Assembly: GCA_032719365.1 (NCBI GenBank)
Contig: CM064872.1
Location: 70,558,752 to 70,622,751 of the forward strand
Reading direction: 5' to 3'
DNA: 64,000 nucleotides
DNA from: Prinsepia uniflora
Lineage: Eukaryota > Streptophyta > Magnoliopsida > Rosales > Rosaceae
The notes beneath the pieces are model-generated. The model ran no database searches. It saw only the letters and a program-made list of their open reading frames with translations, and had not been told where the DNA came from. Of this stretch, positions 47,101-50,784 are shown piece by piece; within the stretch, counting starts at the first letter, position 1, and each line of letters begins with the position of its first letter. The translations under genes and the position numbers were made by a program.

Positions 47101-49007
47101 TCTTAATCAATTTGTAACTCTACTATGCTGGCCCACCCTGTATAATGACATCATATAATTGAAGTACAAATGATTACAAAGAGTCTACTCATCTAGATGG
47201 CCATTGGGGCTGCAAAACCTGTCTAAGAGTGTGTTGGTGGGAACTAATGTATGAAAGAGATTAGAGTCCTTCGCAAATATTTGGGTTGTGAGTTAGGAGT
47301 ACAAGAGTGACCTTTGAGTGTCTTGGGACTTCCTGTGGGGCTACTCTGTGTGCTATATCTTGGCAGATCCCATTCGTTGTTAAAGAGCAACGTAGAGTTA
47401 TTAGGGATTTCTTTCTCATGTATTGAAATTTATTTTGTGCATGCGTTTCCATACCCTCAATTCTTAGATGTTAGTCAGGTCTTATAGGCCATCTTTCTGT
47501 TTCCTACAATGCGAGTTTTTTCTTGTAATTAAAAAAAATGCTTTCTGACCACAACAAATCCCTAATCAAATTTGAAACTACTCCTTCCTAACAGTGAATT
47601 AAGATATTGGCAATTGTAAGAAGGACCATGAACAGCGGCCACTCAGCATCAAACCTTAAGTCCTTGGCAAATATTTGGGTTGCGAGTTAGGAGTACAAGA
47701 GTGACCTTTGAGTGTTTTGGGACTTCCTGTGGGGCTAATCTGTGTGCTATATCTTTGCAGATCCCATTCGTTGTTAAAGAGTAACGTAGAGTTATTAGGG
47801 ATTTCTTTCTCATGTACCCTCAATTCTTAGATGTTAGTCAGGTCTTATAGGCCATCTTTCTGTTTCCTACAATGTGAGTTTGTTTCTTGTAATTAAAAAA
47901 AAAAAATACTTTCTGACCACATTAATCCCTAATCAAATTTGAAACTATTCCTTCCTAACAGTGAATTAAGATATTGGCAATTGTAAGAAGGACCATGAAC
48001 AGCGGCCATTCTGCATCAAACCTTTAGTTCCTGGGTTCCACCTTACCCTATAAATTTAGTGATTGAACAGTTCATTCAACTTAATCATCCTTCAATCCAC
48101 TTCAACAAGGGTAAAGTGGTAGAATTCCGATAATTTGTCCTTTATCAATGTGGTCTTTCAACCAAATATTTAGGAGCAAGGCAAATACAACCAGACGACT
48201 TATCTTTACCGCAATAAACTATGCAAATCCCAACAACTCCCCCAACAACCTCCTCTAAAAGAGGCCTAGCAAGGACTTCGGTGGCCACAACCTCGTAAAC
48301 TAAAAGTTGAGATGAAATAATCCTTCATATGGACTTTATGAAAAGTAGTATATTATGACTTACACCTAAGACCGATCTCAGTCCTGCTCCCGTTACCAAT
48401 TGAGTCAAGTCCTAGAGAGTGGCTTTTCCAACAGCAAAAGAATCTTAAAAAATTAACATAAAGCGCAGTGAACAATTCTCATATGTATAAAACAGGCCCA
48501 AATTATACCTATGACATAGTAATTCAAAACTCTAACAGTTACCCTACTTCAGCTCCCGTTCCTATTAAAATTACACAAAAAGAGAGATCCCTGAAGGAGA
48601 ACTAGAGGCTATATTTAGGTTCATTTTTTCAGTGAATCAGTGGAGGAAACACATATTCTCACTCACCTCAGCTTTTTATTGAAAATTTTGAGATTTAATT
48701 ACCTAAATTAACTAGGATTCTACCAAATATTTCTGAAATCATGCAACGACAGTTGGACATATGAGGCCTTTTATAACAACAATCTAGGTCCTTTGCTATA
48801 TTCCATCCAACCGCAAAACCACAATTTACAAGTTCTAACATGCTGTGGTAAAGCAATAAAAAGTAATCATAGGAAGCATAAGTACCTAAAGCGGATATTT
48901 GAACCAGGAGGAGAGAATCTCTGAGGTTGGGACCCTGAAGCAGAATCTCCATCTTGGCCACCGGAAGTTCTTCGAATAAGGTCAGCAACACCCTTGACAA
49001 TATTCAT
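113..49007 (-). CDS. BCHB: BEACH-domain protein B-like, 5' part of gene (22 coding exons in window)
   Basis: Large BEACH-family protein, a class thought to act in membrane traffic and cytoplasmic RNA-protein bodies. The coding sequence is the join, on the minus strand, of 49007-48886, 46874-46811, 46474-46240, 45613-45437, 38372-38052, 27072-26850, 25777-25709, 25375-24914, 24751-24427, 22699-22250, 22139-21981, 21862-21713, 7286-7131, 6957-6916, 6792-6448, 4742-4569, 4367-4207, 4110-3795, 3698-3266, 3137-2801, 2660-2472 and 374-113. All introns are GT-AG, phases agree, and the sum is 5,172 nt (1,724 codons) without a stop. The protein starts MNIVKGVADLIRRTSGG, which I recall for BCHB; a LamG/ConA-like module spans about 1101-1310 and the DUF4704 region follows. 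PH, BEACH and WD40 domains must lie left of base 1. Family assignment is firm; the B paralogue is from memory and less sure. Introns 4, 5 and 12 carry retrotransposons. Confidence 0.9.
375..2471 (-). other. BCHB-like intron 21, no gene seen
   Basis: AT-rich intron of about 2.1 kb. Short open frames in both directions have no protein-like composition and no recognisable motif. I see no mobile element ends. Confidence 0.6.
2472..2660 (-). CDS. BCHB: BCHB-like exon 21, DUF4704 region
   Basis: Residues 1574-1636 plus two bases. Begins RQKIAATDIRALIAFFETNQ and ends HVFVNLLQR. The acceptor is CATGCAG and the donor is AG/GTATGC. Confidence 0.92.
2801..3137 (-). CDS. BCHB: BCHB-like exon 20, DUF4704 region
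   Basis: Residues 1462-1573 plus two bases. Begins GLAELLAKEAISSIFLSPLI and contains WDNPKSRYAVGSMPLLHP. The acceptor is TCTTTAG and the donor is CAG/GTATGT. Confidence 0.92.
3266..3698 (-). CDS. BCHB: BCHB-like exon 19, start of DUF4704 region
   Basis: Residues 1318-1461 plus one base. Contains QIIYCVGGVSVFFPLI, typical of the DUF4704 neurobeachin region, and HLLSGFSILGFLLQSVPP. The acceptor is TTTTCAG and the donor is G/GTAAGG. Confidence 0.92.
3795..4110 (-). CDS. BCHB: BCHB-like exon 18, end of LamG/ConA-like module
   Basis: Residues 1212-1317. Contains FLGQVGPVYLFNDAISSEQV followed by QGIYSLGPSYMYSF, the hallmark end of the ConA-like module in this family. The acceptor is GTTTCAG and the donor is CAG/GTTCTC. 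Confidence 0.93.
4207..4367 (-). CDS. BCHB: BCHB-like exon 17, LamG/ConA-like module
   Basis: Residues 1159-1211 plus two bases. Contains WHFLCITHSIGRAFSGGS and LLRCYVDGELVSSERC, the central strands of the lectin-like fold. The acceptor is GATTCCAG and the donor is AG/GTTGAA. Confidence 0.92.
4569..4742 (-). CDS. BCHB: BCHB-like exon 16, start of LamG/ConA-like module
   Basis: Residues 1101-1158. Begins GIIIKTPVQWPLNKGFSFSC, the opening strands of the concanavalin A-like fold found in BEACH proteins. Includes WLRVENFP. The donor is GAG/GTATAT. Confidence 0.92.
4743..6447 (-). other. BCHB-like intron 15 with a short tandem repeat
   Basis: About 1.7 kb of AT-rich intron. It holds a short AT microsatellite near 5782-5799 and a cluster of GTGGTCTCCCTAGCA-type repeats near 6189-6303. 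No coding sequence recognised. Confidence 0.6.
6189..6303. repeat. Degenerate minisatellite, GTGGTCTCCCTAGCA units
   Basis: Three close copies of TGTGGTCTCCCTAG (near 6234, 6250 and 6288) are interleaved with copies of GTGTGGTTTGCAAA-like sequence and GGTTTGCAAATCACA. The pattern suggests local slippage inside intron 15. Confidence 0.6.
6448..6792 (-). CDS. BCHB: BCHB-like exon 15
   Basis: Residues 986-1100, phase 0. Begins SSDSLQHNGLDVFQQLLRD, contains SCVRAGMLNFLLDWFSEED, and ends AFFDFTGKDS at donor TCT/GTAAGT. This directly precedes the LamG-like module. Confidence 0.9.
6916..6957 (-). CDS. BCHB: BCHB-like exon 14 (42 nt micro-exon)
   Basis: Residues 972-985, NEDVIILYLRVLRE. The acceptor is CATGCAG and the donor is GAG/GTTGGT. 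Phase 0 on both sides, so it keeps the frame between exons 13 and 15. Confidence 0.85.
7131..7286 (-). CDS. BCHB: BCHB-like exon 13
   Basis: Residues 920-971, phase 0. Begins ATFRVLAGKGYQTLQSLLL, contains SSEGLLNALLDMLVDGKFD and ends KIK at donor AAG/GTGTCT. First exon after the retrotransposon-filled intron 12. Confidence 0.9.
7429..7593. repeat. Tandem duplication of about 115 bp in intron 12
   Basis: Copy A (7429-7544) starts TTCATAACGGGTAAGAAACA and runs through AACCTGCACAAACT to TACATATGTTC. Copy B starts at 7545 with the same order, is interrupted after ACAAACT at about 7594 by a MITE-like element, and resumes at 8461 through TACATACGTTTT. Copy A therefore preserves the pre-insertion sequence of copy B. 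Confidence 0.7.
7596..8461. mobile_element. MITE-like non-autonomous DNA element
   Basis: AT-rich segment of about 865 bp with imperfect inverted ends: AGGGGGTTGTATTGAA on the left and TTGAATACCCCT on the right. The motif ATTGAATAC or its relatives recurs just inside the right end (about 8305, 8361, 8402, 8450). Comparison with the adjacent undisturbed copy (7480-7500) shows the insertion sits between ACAAACT and AAAATTATCC. Superfamily is uncertain; the short target duplication might fit PIF/Harbinger. Confidence 0.6.
8513..9554. mobile_element. Mutator-like (MULE) non-autonomous element
   Basis: 1,042-bp element bounded by inverted ends GGGGATTGAGCCAAAATACC (left) and its relative GGGGATTTATCCAAAATACC (right, reversed). 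Similarity of the arms continues for well over 100 bp on each side (GACCTCACRTATAA, AAACAAACC, CCCACCC in both). It is flanked by 9-bp target duplications TACGTTTTA (8504-8512) and TATGTTTTA (9555-9563), one mismatch. Long inverted ends and a 9-bp duplication fit the Mutator superfamily. No transposase is seen; the centre holds only short non-conserved frames. Confidence 0.78.
9724..9916 (+). repeat. 5' LTR of copia element 1
   Basis: Starts TATTAAGGATCCTCC and ends ATACCTCTTGA next to the primer binding site TGGTATCAGAGC. It lacks about 40 bp present in the 3' LTR (for example the GATTGATTATCCAATCTT segment). The ends are not TG/CA. Confidence 0.85.
9986..11310 (+). pseudogene. gag: Copia element 1 gag and protease start, copy A
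   Basis: Open from the ATG at 9986 (MAAQLTAAAAQTTAA). Contains the gag core WRAQFNALLRGYDLTGYVDG and a zinc knuckle CQWCGTQGHSAKRYP in which the last cysteine is replaced by tyrosine. Protease motif WLLDSGASHH follows. A run of about 17 C at 11131-11147 and a small deletion shift the frame near 11150. The 3' part (from about 10511) is repeated downstream as copy B. Confidence 0.85.
10511..12121 (+). repeat. Direct tandem duplication (about 0.8 kb) inside element 1
   Basis: Copy A about 10511-11307 and copy B about 11312-12121. Both begin CCACTRTCTGATGATGACC and end AAAGATGATSTGTACGAG. They differ by point changes and by a short deletion in A. The join at 11307-11312 reads TACGAG/TTGGACCACTG. 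Confidence 0.88.
11311..13217 (+). pseudogene. pol: Copia element 1 gag copy B, protease and integrase
   Basis: Copy B keeps the complete zinc knuckle CQWCGTQGHSAKRCP and protease WLLDSGASHH. One long open stretch (11581-12969) continues into the GAG-pre-integrase motif LWHRRLGHPQSKTL and an integrase core with the expected acidic residues: IYSDVWGPA, YTDGGGEF and HNGATERHHR. It stops at 12967-12969 where a short deletion shifts the frame; the C-terminal integrase/linker (CYDPSTSKLYTSRHV-like) continues in another frame to 13217. There element 2 is inserted. Confidence 0.85.
13218..13450 (+). repeat. 5' LTR of copia element 2
   Basis: Starts TGTAGAATAGTACACATTC and ends CAGAATTCTACA. A TATA-like ATATATATGCC near 13394 precedes the probable transcription start. 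Immediately followed by the initiator tRNA-Met primer site. Confidence 0.95.
13511..17737 (+). pseudogene. gag-pol: Copia element 2 gag-pol polyprotein with one stop codon
   Basis: A single frame of 1,409 codons from MATDSCSSPTVSPTN. In order: gag with the core NYLLWESQIKPFLIGHNYW; zinc knuckle CWSCNRH-stop-HIAAHC, interrupted by TGA at 14465-14467; protease site reading WYPNSGATHH, with Asn where the catalytic Asp is expected; integrase HSDVW, LSDGGKEF, QQNGLAERKHRH; reverse transcriptase with YVDDIILTG (16772 on); RNase H with AFSDADWAG, SSSEAEYRA and YCDNLSA. The stop lies near codon 319; downstream the frame is open to 17737, ending at the LTR. Almost intact, but the stop and the protease change should block autonomous activity. 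Confidence 0.93.
17733..17967 (+). repeat. 3' LTR of copia element 2
   Basis: Starts TGTAGAATAGTACACGTTC and ends CAGAATTCTACA, followed by target duplication ATCGC. Two bases longer than the 5' LTR at an AT microsatellite. Confidence 0.95.
17973..18467 (+). pseudogene. pol: Copia element 1 pol, Pro-rich linker and broken RT start
   Basis: Continuation of element 1 after the nested copy. A Pro/Ala-rich linker, a THPMLTRT-like motif in shifted frames (CACCCTATGTTAACCCGGAC at 18170), and the RT opening NIVGNKWV near 18385-18408. At about 18410 the RT sequence breaks off and continues with GGCAAGGTTC and a copy of CTTGTTCCCTCTCACCCA, leading into the inverted arm. Confidence 0.7.
18468..19164 (-). 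pseudogene. Inverted copy of copia RT/RNase H segment
   Basis: Reads on the minus strand without a stop: YVDDLIVTG at the start, YFLGVEIIPTAHGLFLSQHK, LNLTRPDVSFAVNKLSQFM, then RNase H motifs YSDADWAGDQDD and SSTEAEYRAVA. Opposite in direction to the rest of element 1, so it cannot be part of its polyprotein. Confidence 0.9.
18468..20104. repeat. Large inverted duplication (697-bp arms, 243-bp loop)
   Basis: Arm 1 is 18468-19164 and arm 2 is 19408-20104; they have the same length and are reverse complements with about eleven differences by eye. Each arm carries the RT end (from LVYVDDLIVTGNNQ) and RNase H through AELIWVQ. Arm 2 is in element 1's own orientation; arm 1 is reversed. The 243-bp loop (19165-19407) contains patchwork sequence: duplicated CTATGTCACCAGTAGGTG, a 26-bp inverted match (18416 on, against 19313 on), and three near-repeats of ACCTTGCCTGA. 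Confidence 0.93.
19408..20440 (+). pseudogene. pol: Copia element 1 RT end and RNase H
   Basis: Forward copy: LVYVDDLIVTGNNQ, LHYFLGVEVIPTAHGLFLSQ, a stop TGA at 19742-19744 where the inverted copy has CGA (Arg of TRPDV), then RNase H with YSDADWARDQDG, SSTEAEYRAVA, SCDNIGTTYYCSNPV and the C-terminal QLADALTIPLPRPRF. It ends near the 3' LTR. The upstream half of RT is missing. Confidence 0.88.
20398..20632 (+). repeat. 3' LTR of copia element 1
   Basis: Starts TATTAAGGATCCTCC after a purine-rich stretch (GCGAGGGCG) and ends ATACCTCTTGA, followed by target duplication TTTCT. It is the fuller copy (235 bp). Confidence 0.85.
20633..21712 (-). other. BCHB-like intron 12, remainder
   Basis: About 1.1 kb between element 1 and exon 12. 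AT-rich; short frames without recognisable content. No repeat ends seen. Confidence 0.55.
21713..21862 (-). CDS. BCHB: BCHB-like exon 12
   Basis: Residues 870-919, phase 0. Begins YYQTLFRDGECFLHVVSLL and ends CLLANNDASK at donor AAG/GTATTT. The following intron is 14.4 kb because of nested copia insertions. Confidence 0.9.
21981..22139 (-). CDS. BCHB: BCHB-like exon 11
   Basis: Residues 817-869, phase 0. Begins TIPSSEEDQSAKLQLCSKYL and ends MRDMLQIDPV. The acceptor is TTTTAG and the donor is GTG/GTATAA. Confidence 0.88.
22250..22699 (-). CDS. BCHB: BCHB-like exon 10
   Basis: Residues 667-816, exactly 150 codons in phase 0. Begins PELSALLDALEHSACNPEV; armadillo-like helical repeats are likely. 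Ends KHIFELMK at donor AAG/GTTTTT. Confidence 0.9.
22700..24426 (-). other. BCHB-like intron 9, no gene seen
   Basis: 1.7 kb of AT-rich intron with short homopolymer runs (T-run near 23004). No open frame with protein-like composition and no element termini found. Confidence 0.55.
24427..24751 (-). CDS. BCHB: BCHB-like exon 9
   Basis: Residues 558-666. Begins RVFVNTLQHCVLNAFRKVLV and ends SKGSAHNL at donor CTG/GTAGGT. Acidic Ser-rich middle. The acceptor is ATCTCCAG. Confidence 0.9.
24914..25375 (-). CDS. BCHB: BCHB-like exon 8
   Basis: Residues 404-557 plus two bases. Begins FGNMSNLQFLCENGRVHKF, then a Ser/Asp-rich linker, then a helical stretch ending NQNELPSHLR. The acceptor is TATACAG and the donor is AAG/GTGAAT. 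Confidence 0.9.
25709..25777 (-). CDS. BCHB: BCHB-like exon 7 (69 nt)
   Basis: Residues 381-404. A small exon too short for simple ORF finding. It reads YENPLLKVFQLHVLSLEVLK with acceptor TTTGCAG and donor GT/GTATCC. Its phases (1 in, 2 out) fit both neighbours and supply the helix expected before FGNMSNLQF. Confidence 0.88.
25778..26849 (-). other. BCHB-like intron 6 with AT microsatellite
   Basis: About 1.1 kb. A perfect (AT/TA) run of roughly 34 bases lies at 26124-26158. Other open frames here are its by-products or random. Confidence 0.6.
26124..26158. repeat. (TA)n microsatellite
   Basis: About 17 uninterrupted TA dinucleotides in intron 6; likely length-variable between individuals. 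Confidence 0.9.
26850..27072 (-). CDS. BCHB: BCHB-like exon 6
   Basis: Residues 307-380 plus two bases. Begins ELLRVIRRLSMKEQWTDTS and contains NPRGQNHFKSIGGLEVLLDG. The acceptor TTGTCCTAG at 27073-27074 restores the Glu codon across the 11-kb intron 5. Confidence 0.9.
27073..28272 (-). other. BCHB-like intron 5, part beside exon 6
   Basis: 1.2 kb of AT-rich intron between exon 6 and copia element 3. No coding sequence or element end recognised. Confidence 0.55.
28278..28542 (-). repeat. 3' LTR of copia element 3
   Basis: 265 bp, plus-strand ends TGTAGAAATTC and GTCTAACA. A C-rich tract (minus-strand polypurine GCGGGGGA) adjoins at 28543. By eye about five substitutions separate it from the partner LTR. 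Confidence 0.93.
28543..30617 (-). pseudogene. pol: Copia element 3 pol, reverse transcriptase and RNase H part
   Basis: Minus strand. From 30617: FPYLGDYAKHKLEARSLHCL (integrase end), a Pro/Ser-rich linker, HPMTTRSKSGHSKSRNLLF, RT with VGCKWVFKTKRHADGTIER and LYVDDIILTG, RNase H with YSDADWAGC and SSSEAEYRALA, and C-terminal HARTKHVALDYHFLRERV. Interrupted by a stop after KALYGLK (29624-29626) and again after CADSI (near 28840). Confidence 0.88.
30618..30875 (-). repeat. 3' LTR of copia element 4
   Basis: In element direction starts TGATAAAGATCCACGGG and ends ATACCTGTTTA. The polypurine GCGGGGGCG precedes it. Confidence 0.93.
30876..31850 (-). pseudogene. pol: Copia element 4 pol, RT end and RNase H
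   Basis: Continues pol in the shifted frame: LISRFITTLATRFSIKDLG, LNLTRPDVSYAVNRLSQFM, RNase H with FSDADWAGDHDD and SSIEAEYRAVA. A TAG stop after AELL (about 31175) precedes the C terminus SCDNLGTTFYCANPALHSRM and QLADALTKPLPRPRF. Confidence 0.88.
31728..34241 (-). pseudogene. pol: Copia element 4 pol, protease to reverse transcriptase
   Basis: Same frame as gag after one TAA. Contains protease PWLLDSGASHHV, GAG-pre-integrase LWHRRLGHPHSKVL, integrase IYTDVWGPA, YTDGGGEF, HNGVAERRHRH, a Pro-rich linker, and RT with IGNKWVFRIKRKP and FLVYVDDLIVTG. A one-base loss just after VTGSD (about 31840) shifts the frame, and translation in the old frame ends at 31728. Confidence 0.9.
34242..35183 (-). 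pseudogene. gag: Copia element 4 gag
   Basis: 313 codons from MAAQPTSAAATLNPN. Gag core WRAQFNALLLGYDLMGYVDG, helical KARARVLGLKERLTLLRRD, a Ser/Asn/Arg-rich basic segment, and an intact zinc knuckle CQWCGIQGHSAKRCP near the end. It terminates at TAA (34242-34244) just after the knuckle, while the protease continues in the same frame. Confidence 0.88.
35239..35497 (-). repeat. 5' LTR of copia element 4
   Basis: Same ends as the partner. It contains TATATATA near 35299-35306, a likely promoter TATA on the minus strand. Followed in element direction by TGGTATCAGAGC. Confidence 0.93.
35503..37625 (-). pseudogene. gag-pol: Copia element 3 gag, protease and integrase part
   Basis: Minus strand. 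The aligned start reads CTG (37623-37625) instead of ATG, followed by ATDSCSSPSISPN. A TAG stop lies near 37347. Then gag SQQSLANATNLRFQLMSLTK, zinc knuckle CWSCNKFGHVAAAC (intact), protease NWYPDSGATHH (catalytic Asp present), GAG-pre-integrase, and integrase with HSDGGKEFANKSF and PQLNGLAERKHRH. The sequence is cut at FGCSCFP by element 4. Confidence 0.87.
37726..37990 (-). repeat. 5' LTR of copia element 3
   Basis: 265 bp, same ends as the partner. It sits 61 bp from the donor side of exon 5 (38052), so an LTR promoter or poly(A) signal here would be very close to the splice site. Confidence 0.93.
38052..38372 (-). CDS. BCHB: BCHB-like exon 5
   Basis: Residues 200-306 plus one base. Begins AVVQLKTISGALSADEKSS and ends EAGGLNWLV. 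Two donors are possible (38052 or five bases on); 38052 keeps the phase into exon 6 and has the better consensus (AG/GTAAGG). Confidence 0.9.
38373..40302 (-). other. BCHB-like intron 4, part beside exon 5
   Basis: 1.9 kb without a recognisable gene. Around 38680-38790 short degenerate repeats of GTGGYATTCCCAT in a CT-rich context are visible. No element ends found. Confidence 0.5.
40308..40456. mobile_element. Solo LTR of a small TRIM-like retroelement
   Basis: 149-bp unit starting TGTTGGGATGTGAGG and ending ATCTCTAACA (TG...CA), flanked by a perfect 5-bp target duplication AATAA (40303-40307 and 40457-40461). Size and ends fit the LTR of a terminal-repeat retrotransposon in miniature. It contains an snRNA-type promoter signature (next entry). 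Direction presumed plus from TG...CA and the TATA position. Confidence 0.75.
40329..40371 (+). promoter_or_regulatory. snRNA-type USE plus TATA box in solo LTR
   Basis: GTCCCACATCG (40329-40339) matches exactly the plant upstream sequence element consensus RTCCCACATCG of U-snRNA genes. TATATA follows at 40366-40371, leaving 26 bp between them, close to the spacing described for Pol III-type plant snRNA promoters rather than the longer Pol II type. No snRNA follows. Confidence 0.6.
40562..40818 (+). repeat. 5' LTR of copia element 5
   Basis: 257 bp, TGTTAAACAGTGTACACTTG ... TATCTTTCTACA. A TATAAATA motif near 40755 is the probable TATA box. Confidence 0.95.
40874..45092 (+). pseudogene. gag-pol: Copia element 5 gag-pol with several frameshifts
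   Basis: Starts MAADSCSSPISSP at 40874, then shifts after about 13 codons. Frame 2 (40926-41351) carries gag NYLLWESQIKHFLIGHNYW; a second shift near 41315 moves to the long frame ending 44364. The zinc knuckle CWSCNRFGHV is read only in another frame near 41785, so two further compensating shifts flank it. Protease NWYPDSGATNHV, integrase HSDVW, QSDGGKEF, QQNGLAERKNRH, RT VGCKWVYRIKRNADG and YVDDIILTG follow. At about 44200 a deletion of some tens of bases removes the segment between TVST and YFLGVE and shifts the frame. RNase H (YSDADWAGC, SSAEAEYRALA) is open from 44463 to 45092. Confidence 0.9.
45056..45324 (+). repeat. 3' LTR of copia element 5
   Basis: 269 bp. It has an extra AGAACAGTGTAC near the start, which makes a second copy of ACAGTGTAC. 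Followed by target duplication AATTC. Confidence 0.95.
45437..45613 (-). CDS. BCHB: BCHB-like exon 4
   Basis: Residues 141-199 plus one base. Contains the family-typical segment LHNCRVFGYFGGIQKLTALM. The acceptor AATCCAG is fixed by frame. Copia element 5 ends only 112 bp from this exon, in the downstream intron. Confidence 0.9.
46240..46474 (-). CDS. BCHB: BCHB-like exon 3
   Basis: Residues 63-140 plus one base. Helical, begins MEKRRLFHVFLKQYLVVY; the Met here is internal, not a start. The acceptor is TTGTAG and the donor is T/GTAAGT, a near-perfect plant donor. Confidence 0.9.
46811..46874 (-). CDS. BCHB: BCHB-like exon 2
   Basis: Residues 41-62, reading SEVGDEAVLNILWDRYEKAK. The acceptor is TTTTTCCAG and the donor is AAG/GTAAAC. 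It completes the codon split by intron 1 and leaves phase 0. Confidence 0.88.
46875..48885 (-). other. BCHB-like intron 1
   Basis: 2.0 kb first coding intron. Apart from the tandem duplication at 47264-48023 it is AT-rich and shows no gene. Confidence 0.55.
47264..48023. repeat. Tandem duplication (about 395 and 365 bp) in intron 1
   Basis: Copy 1 about 47264-47658, copy 2 about 47659-48023. Both begin AGTCCTTSGCAAATATTTGG and end AACAGCGGCCAYTC...CATCAAACCTT. Copy 2 lacks about 33 bp after CTCATGTA. The units contain AGTTATTAGGGATTTCTTTC; I do not recognise a family. Confidence 0.85.
48886..49007 (-). CDS. BCHB: BCHB-like exon 1 (start exon)
   Basis: Codes residues 1-40 plus two bases of codon 41. 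It begins MNIVKGVADLIRRTSGGQ and is followed by a Ser/Gln/Pro-rich stretch ending SNIRF. The donor is AG/GTACTT. The start was chosen because it opens the family-typical N terminus and the frame continues exactly into exon 2. Confidence 0.9.
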
Positions 49008-49610
49008 GCTTCACCGCCACCAGGATTTATATGTAAGTCAGCACTTCATAATCCAATAGCCCATCACCTTGATAGCCTTCCTAATACAAAGTACATAAAT
49101 CACCATTTGAGTTAATACAATTTCTCATGCACTCACAATCGTACTGAAATTGTCGCCTAAATCACAATTAGAAGAGCTCGGTTAAGTATCGTGAAATAAT
49201 TAGAGTAGTTTGAGTTGACTTTATGTGCCCTATAATCATTCAACAAATCTTCTAAAACCTCCAGCTCATTTTCCATTCTTTTTCCTCTCTATCTTTTGGC
49301 AAACAAACAGAAACACTATCCGAGTATAGGACTACCAATGAACTAACACTTTGATGCGTAAAAAGCCTAAACTTAAATCCAATCAGCTGCTGATAAACAA
49401 AAAAGTAAGAAAACCACAATATTCACTACAAAAGCAAAAAAAAAAAAAAACATTGAAATATCTGATAAAAATGAATGCCGATGAAGATATCTAACTTCGA
49501 GAAACTAAATTACGAATGAAATACAAACAATGGATCAAAGAGGAACACTCGAACTCCATGATTGAATTCTATAATCAATTCGTCAATTTGAAGAAGGAAA
49601 TTATGAGAAC

Positions 49611-49760
49611 CTGATCAGATCGCCGGGCCCAAGAGAGATTGTTTTGGATAGGGTTCGTGATTGAAGATCTGAGCGGGGAATTCTTGGTAGCTCTTTCCTC
49701 TTCTTCTGCTACAATGGCGTCAGTGTAGAATCAACGAAAGAAAATGCGTAAGCGAAAAGA
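49611..49760 (-). other. Probable 5' untranslated exon of the BCHB-like gene
   Basis: Upstream of the start exon there is a CT-rich leader-like stretch without ATG on the minus strand, ending at a consensus-like donor (CAG/GTTCTC at 49611/49610). A plausible acceptor (TATTAG/GAAGG) lies at 49081/49080, so a second leader piece would be 49080-49008. The boundary near 49760 is a guess, as no transcription start can be read. The stretch contains TGGGCC, a motif common near housekeeping plant promoters. Confidence 0.45.
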
Positions 49761-50784
49761 GACGAAGCAAAAGAAAAAGAAAAAGAAGAAAGAAAGAAAT
49801 AAATAAAATATAAACCACAATTAGTCGTTAAATTTCAATATTGCCCCTGCTGCTTGCTATGGTAGTTGAAGTCTTGAAGATCAAAGCCGGTGATGTGATT
49901 TTATCTGAGAGTCGAAATAAGCGAGTTAGGTAACAAATTATTCACCAGAGAAAACGATTTTACCGGATTACTTTTTTCCTTACCATGGAGAAACGGCGTC
50001 GTTCTTGTCGGTGACGCTCTGTAAGTATCGAATCCAAAATTGTAGAATAATATAGAACTTCTTAACTAGATACGAGAAAACGAGTTCTCATTTTGATCTG
50101 CACTGAAATAAGGAATAATAAAATCTAAAGTATAAGTTGGGCCCAATCCATGCAAAAAATATTTTGAATTTTCAATCTCACAAACTCCAAACTATAAATT
50201 ATATATAAAAAGTTATTCTTTTTTAATTTTTTTTTAGAAGTTGAGTGTTAAAAAGCAAAAGTAACTAAAATAATATACATCGTCACTACTACTTGTATTC
50301 CAACCACATTCTCATGTCCATCACCTTCGCCAATAAACCCATTCCATGGTTGAAAGAACTACAACCACCTCACGGCCATGATTTTTCCAGATATGTTTTC
50401 TTACCAGGGAGGAACAGCGTTCAATCGCTGACGCTTAATACAAGAGTGTGACTTCATATAATTTTCACTTTTTTTATACAACAAACTTAAAAAATGATAT
50501 ATATATATATATATTATATAAATTTATCGTGTCTTAATCTCACTTTAGTGTCGAATTCAAAATTTAAGATTTCCATCAGGAAAAAAAAAATTTCCTCTCA
50601 TTTTACAAATAATCTGCAATAGCAATGAAGCTATCAAGTATAGAAGACTACTATTAAATTGTAGTACGAAAAGTATAATTTTCACTTTTTAAGCACGTGG
50701 AATCTCGATACTAGGAGTTACTGATATTCTTTTTCACAAATTATGTGGATGTCTCAAATTCAGCTCTTGTAAAAGGCAACTAGA
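49761..50784. other. Upstream spacer of the divergent genes
   Basis: AT-rich intergenic sequence. Two diverged copies of a TTACCAKGGAG...GCGTY...GACGCT motif occur near 49980 and 50400. A TA microsatellite lies at 50497-50515. No gene seen. Confidence 0.5.

Noticed and set aside
49978..50445. Two similar TTACCAKGGAG...GACGCT motifs upstream of the BCHB-like gene
   Set aside because: Similarity is short and diverged; I cannot separate an old duplication from chance without alignment.
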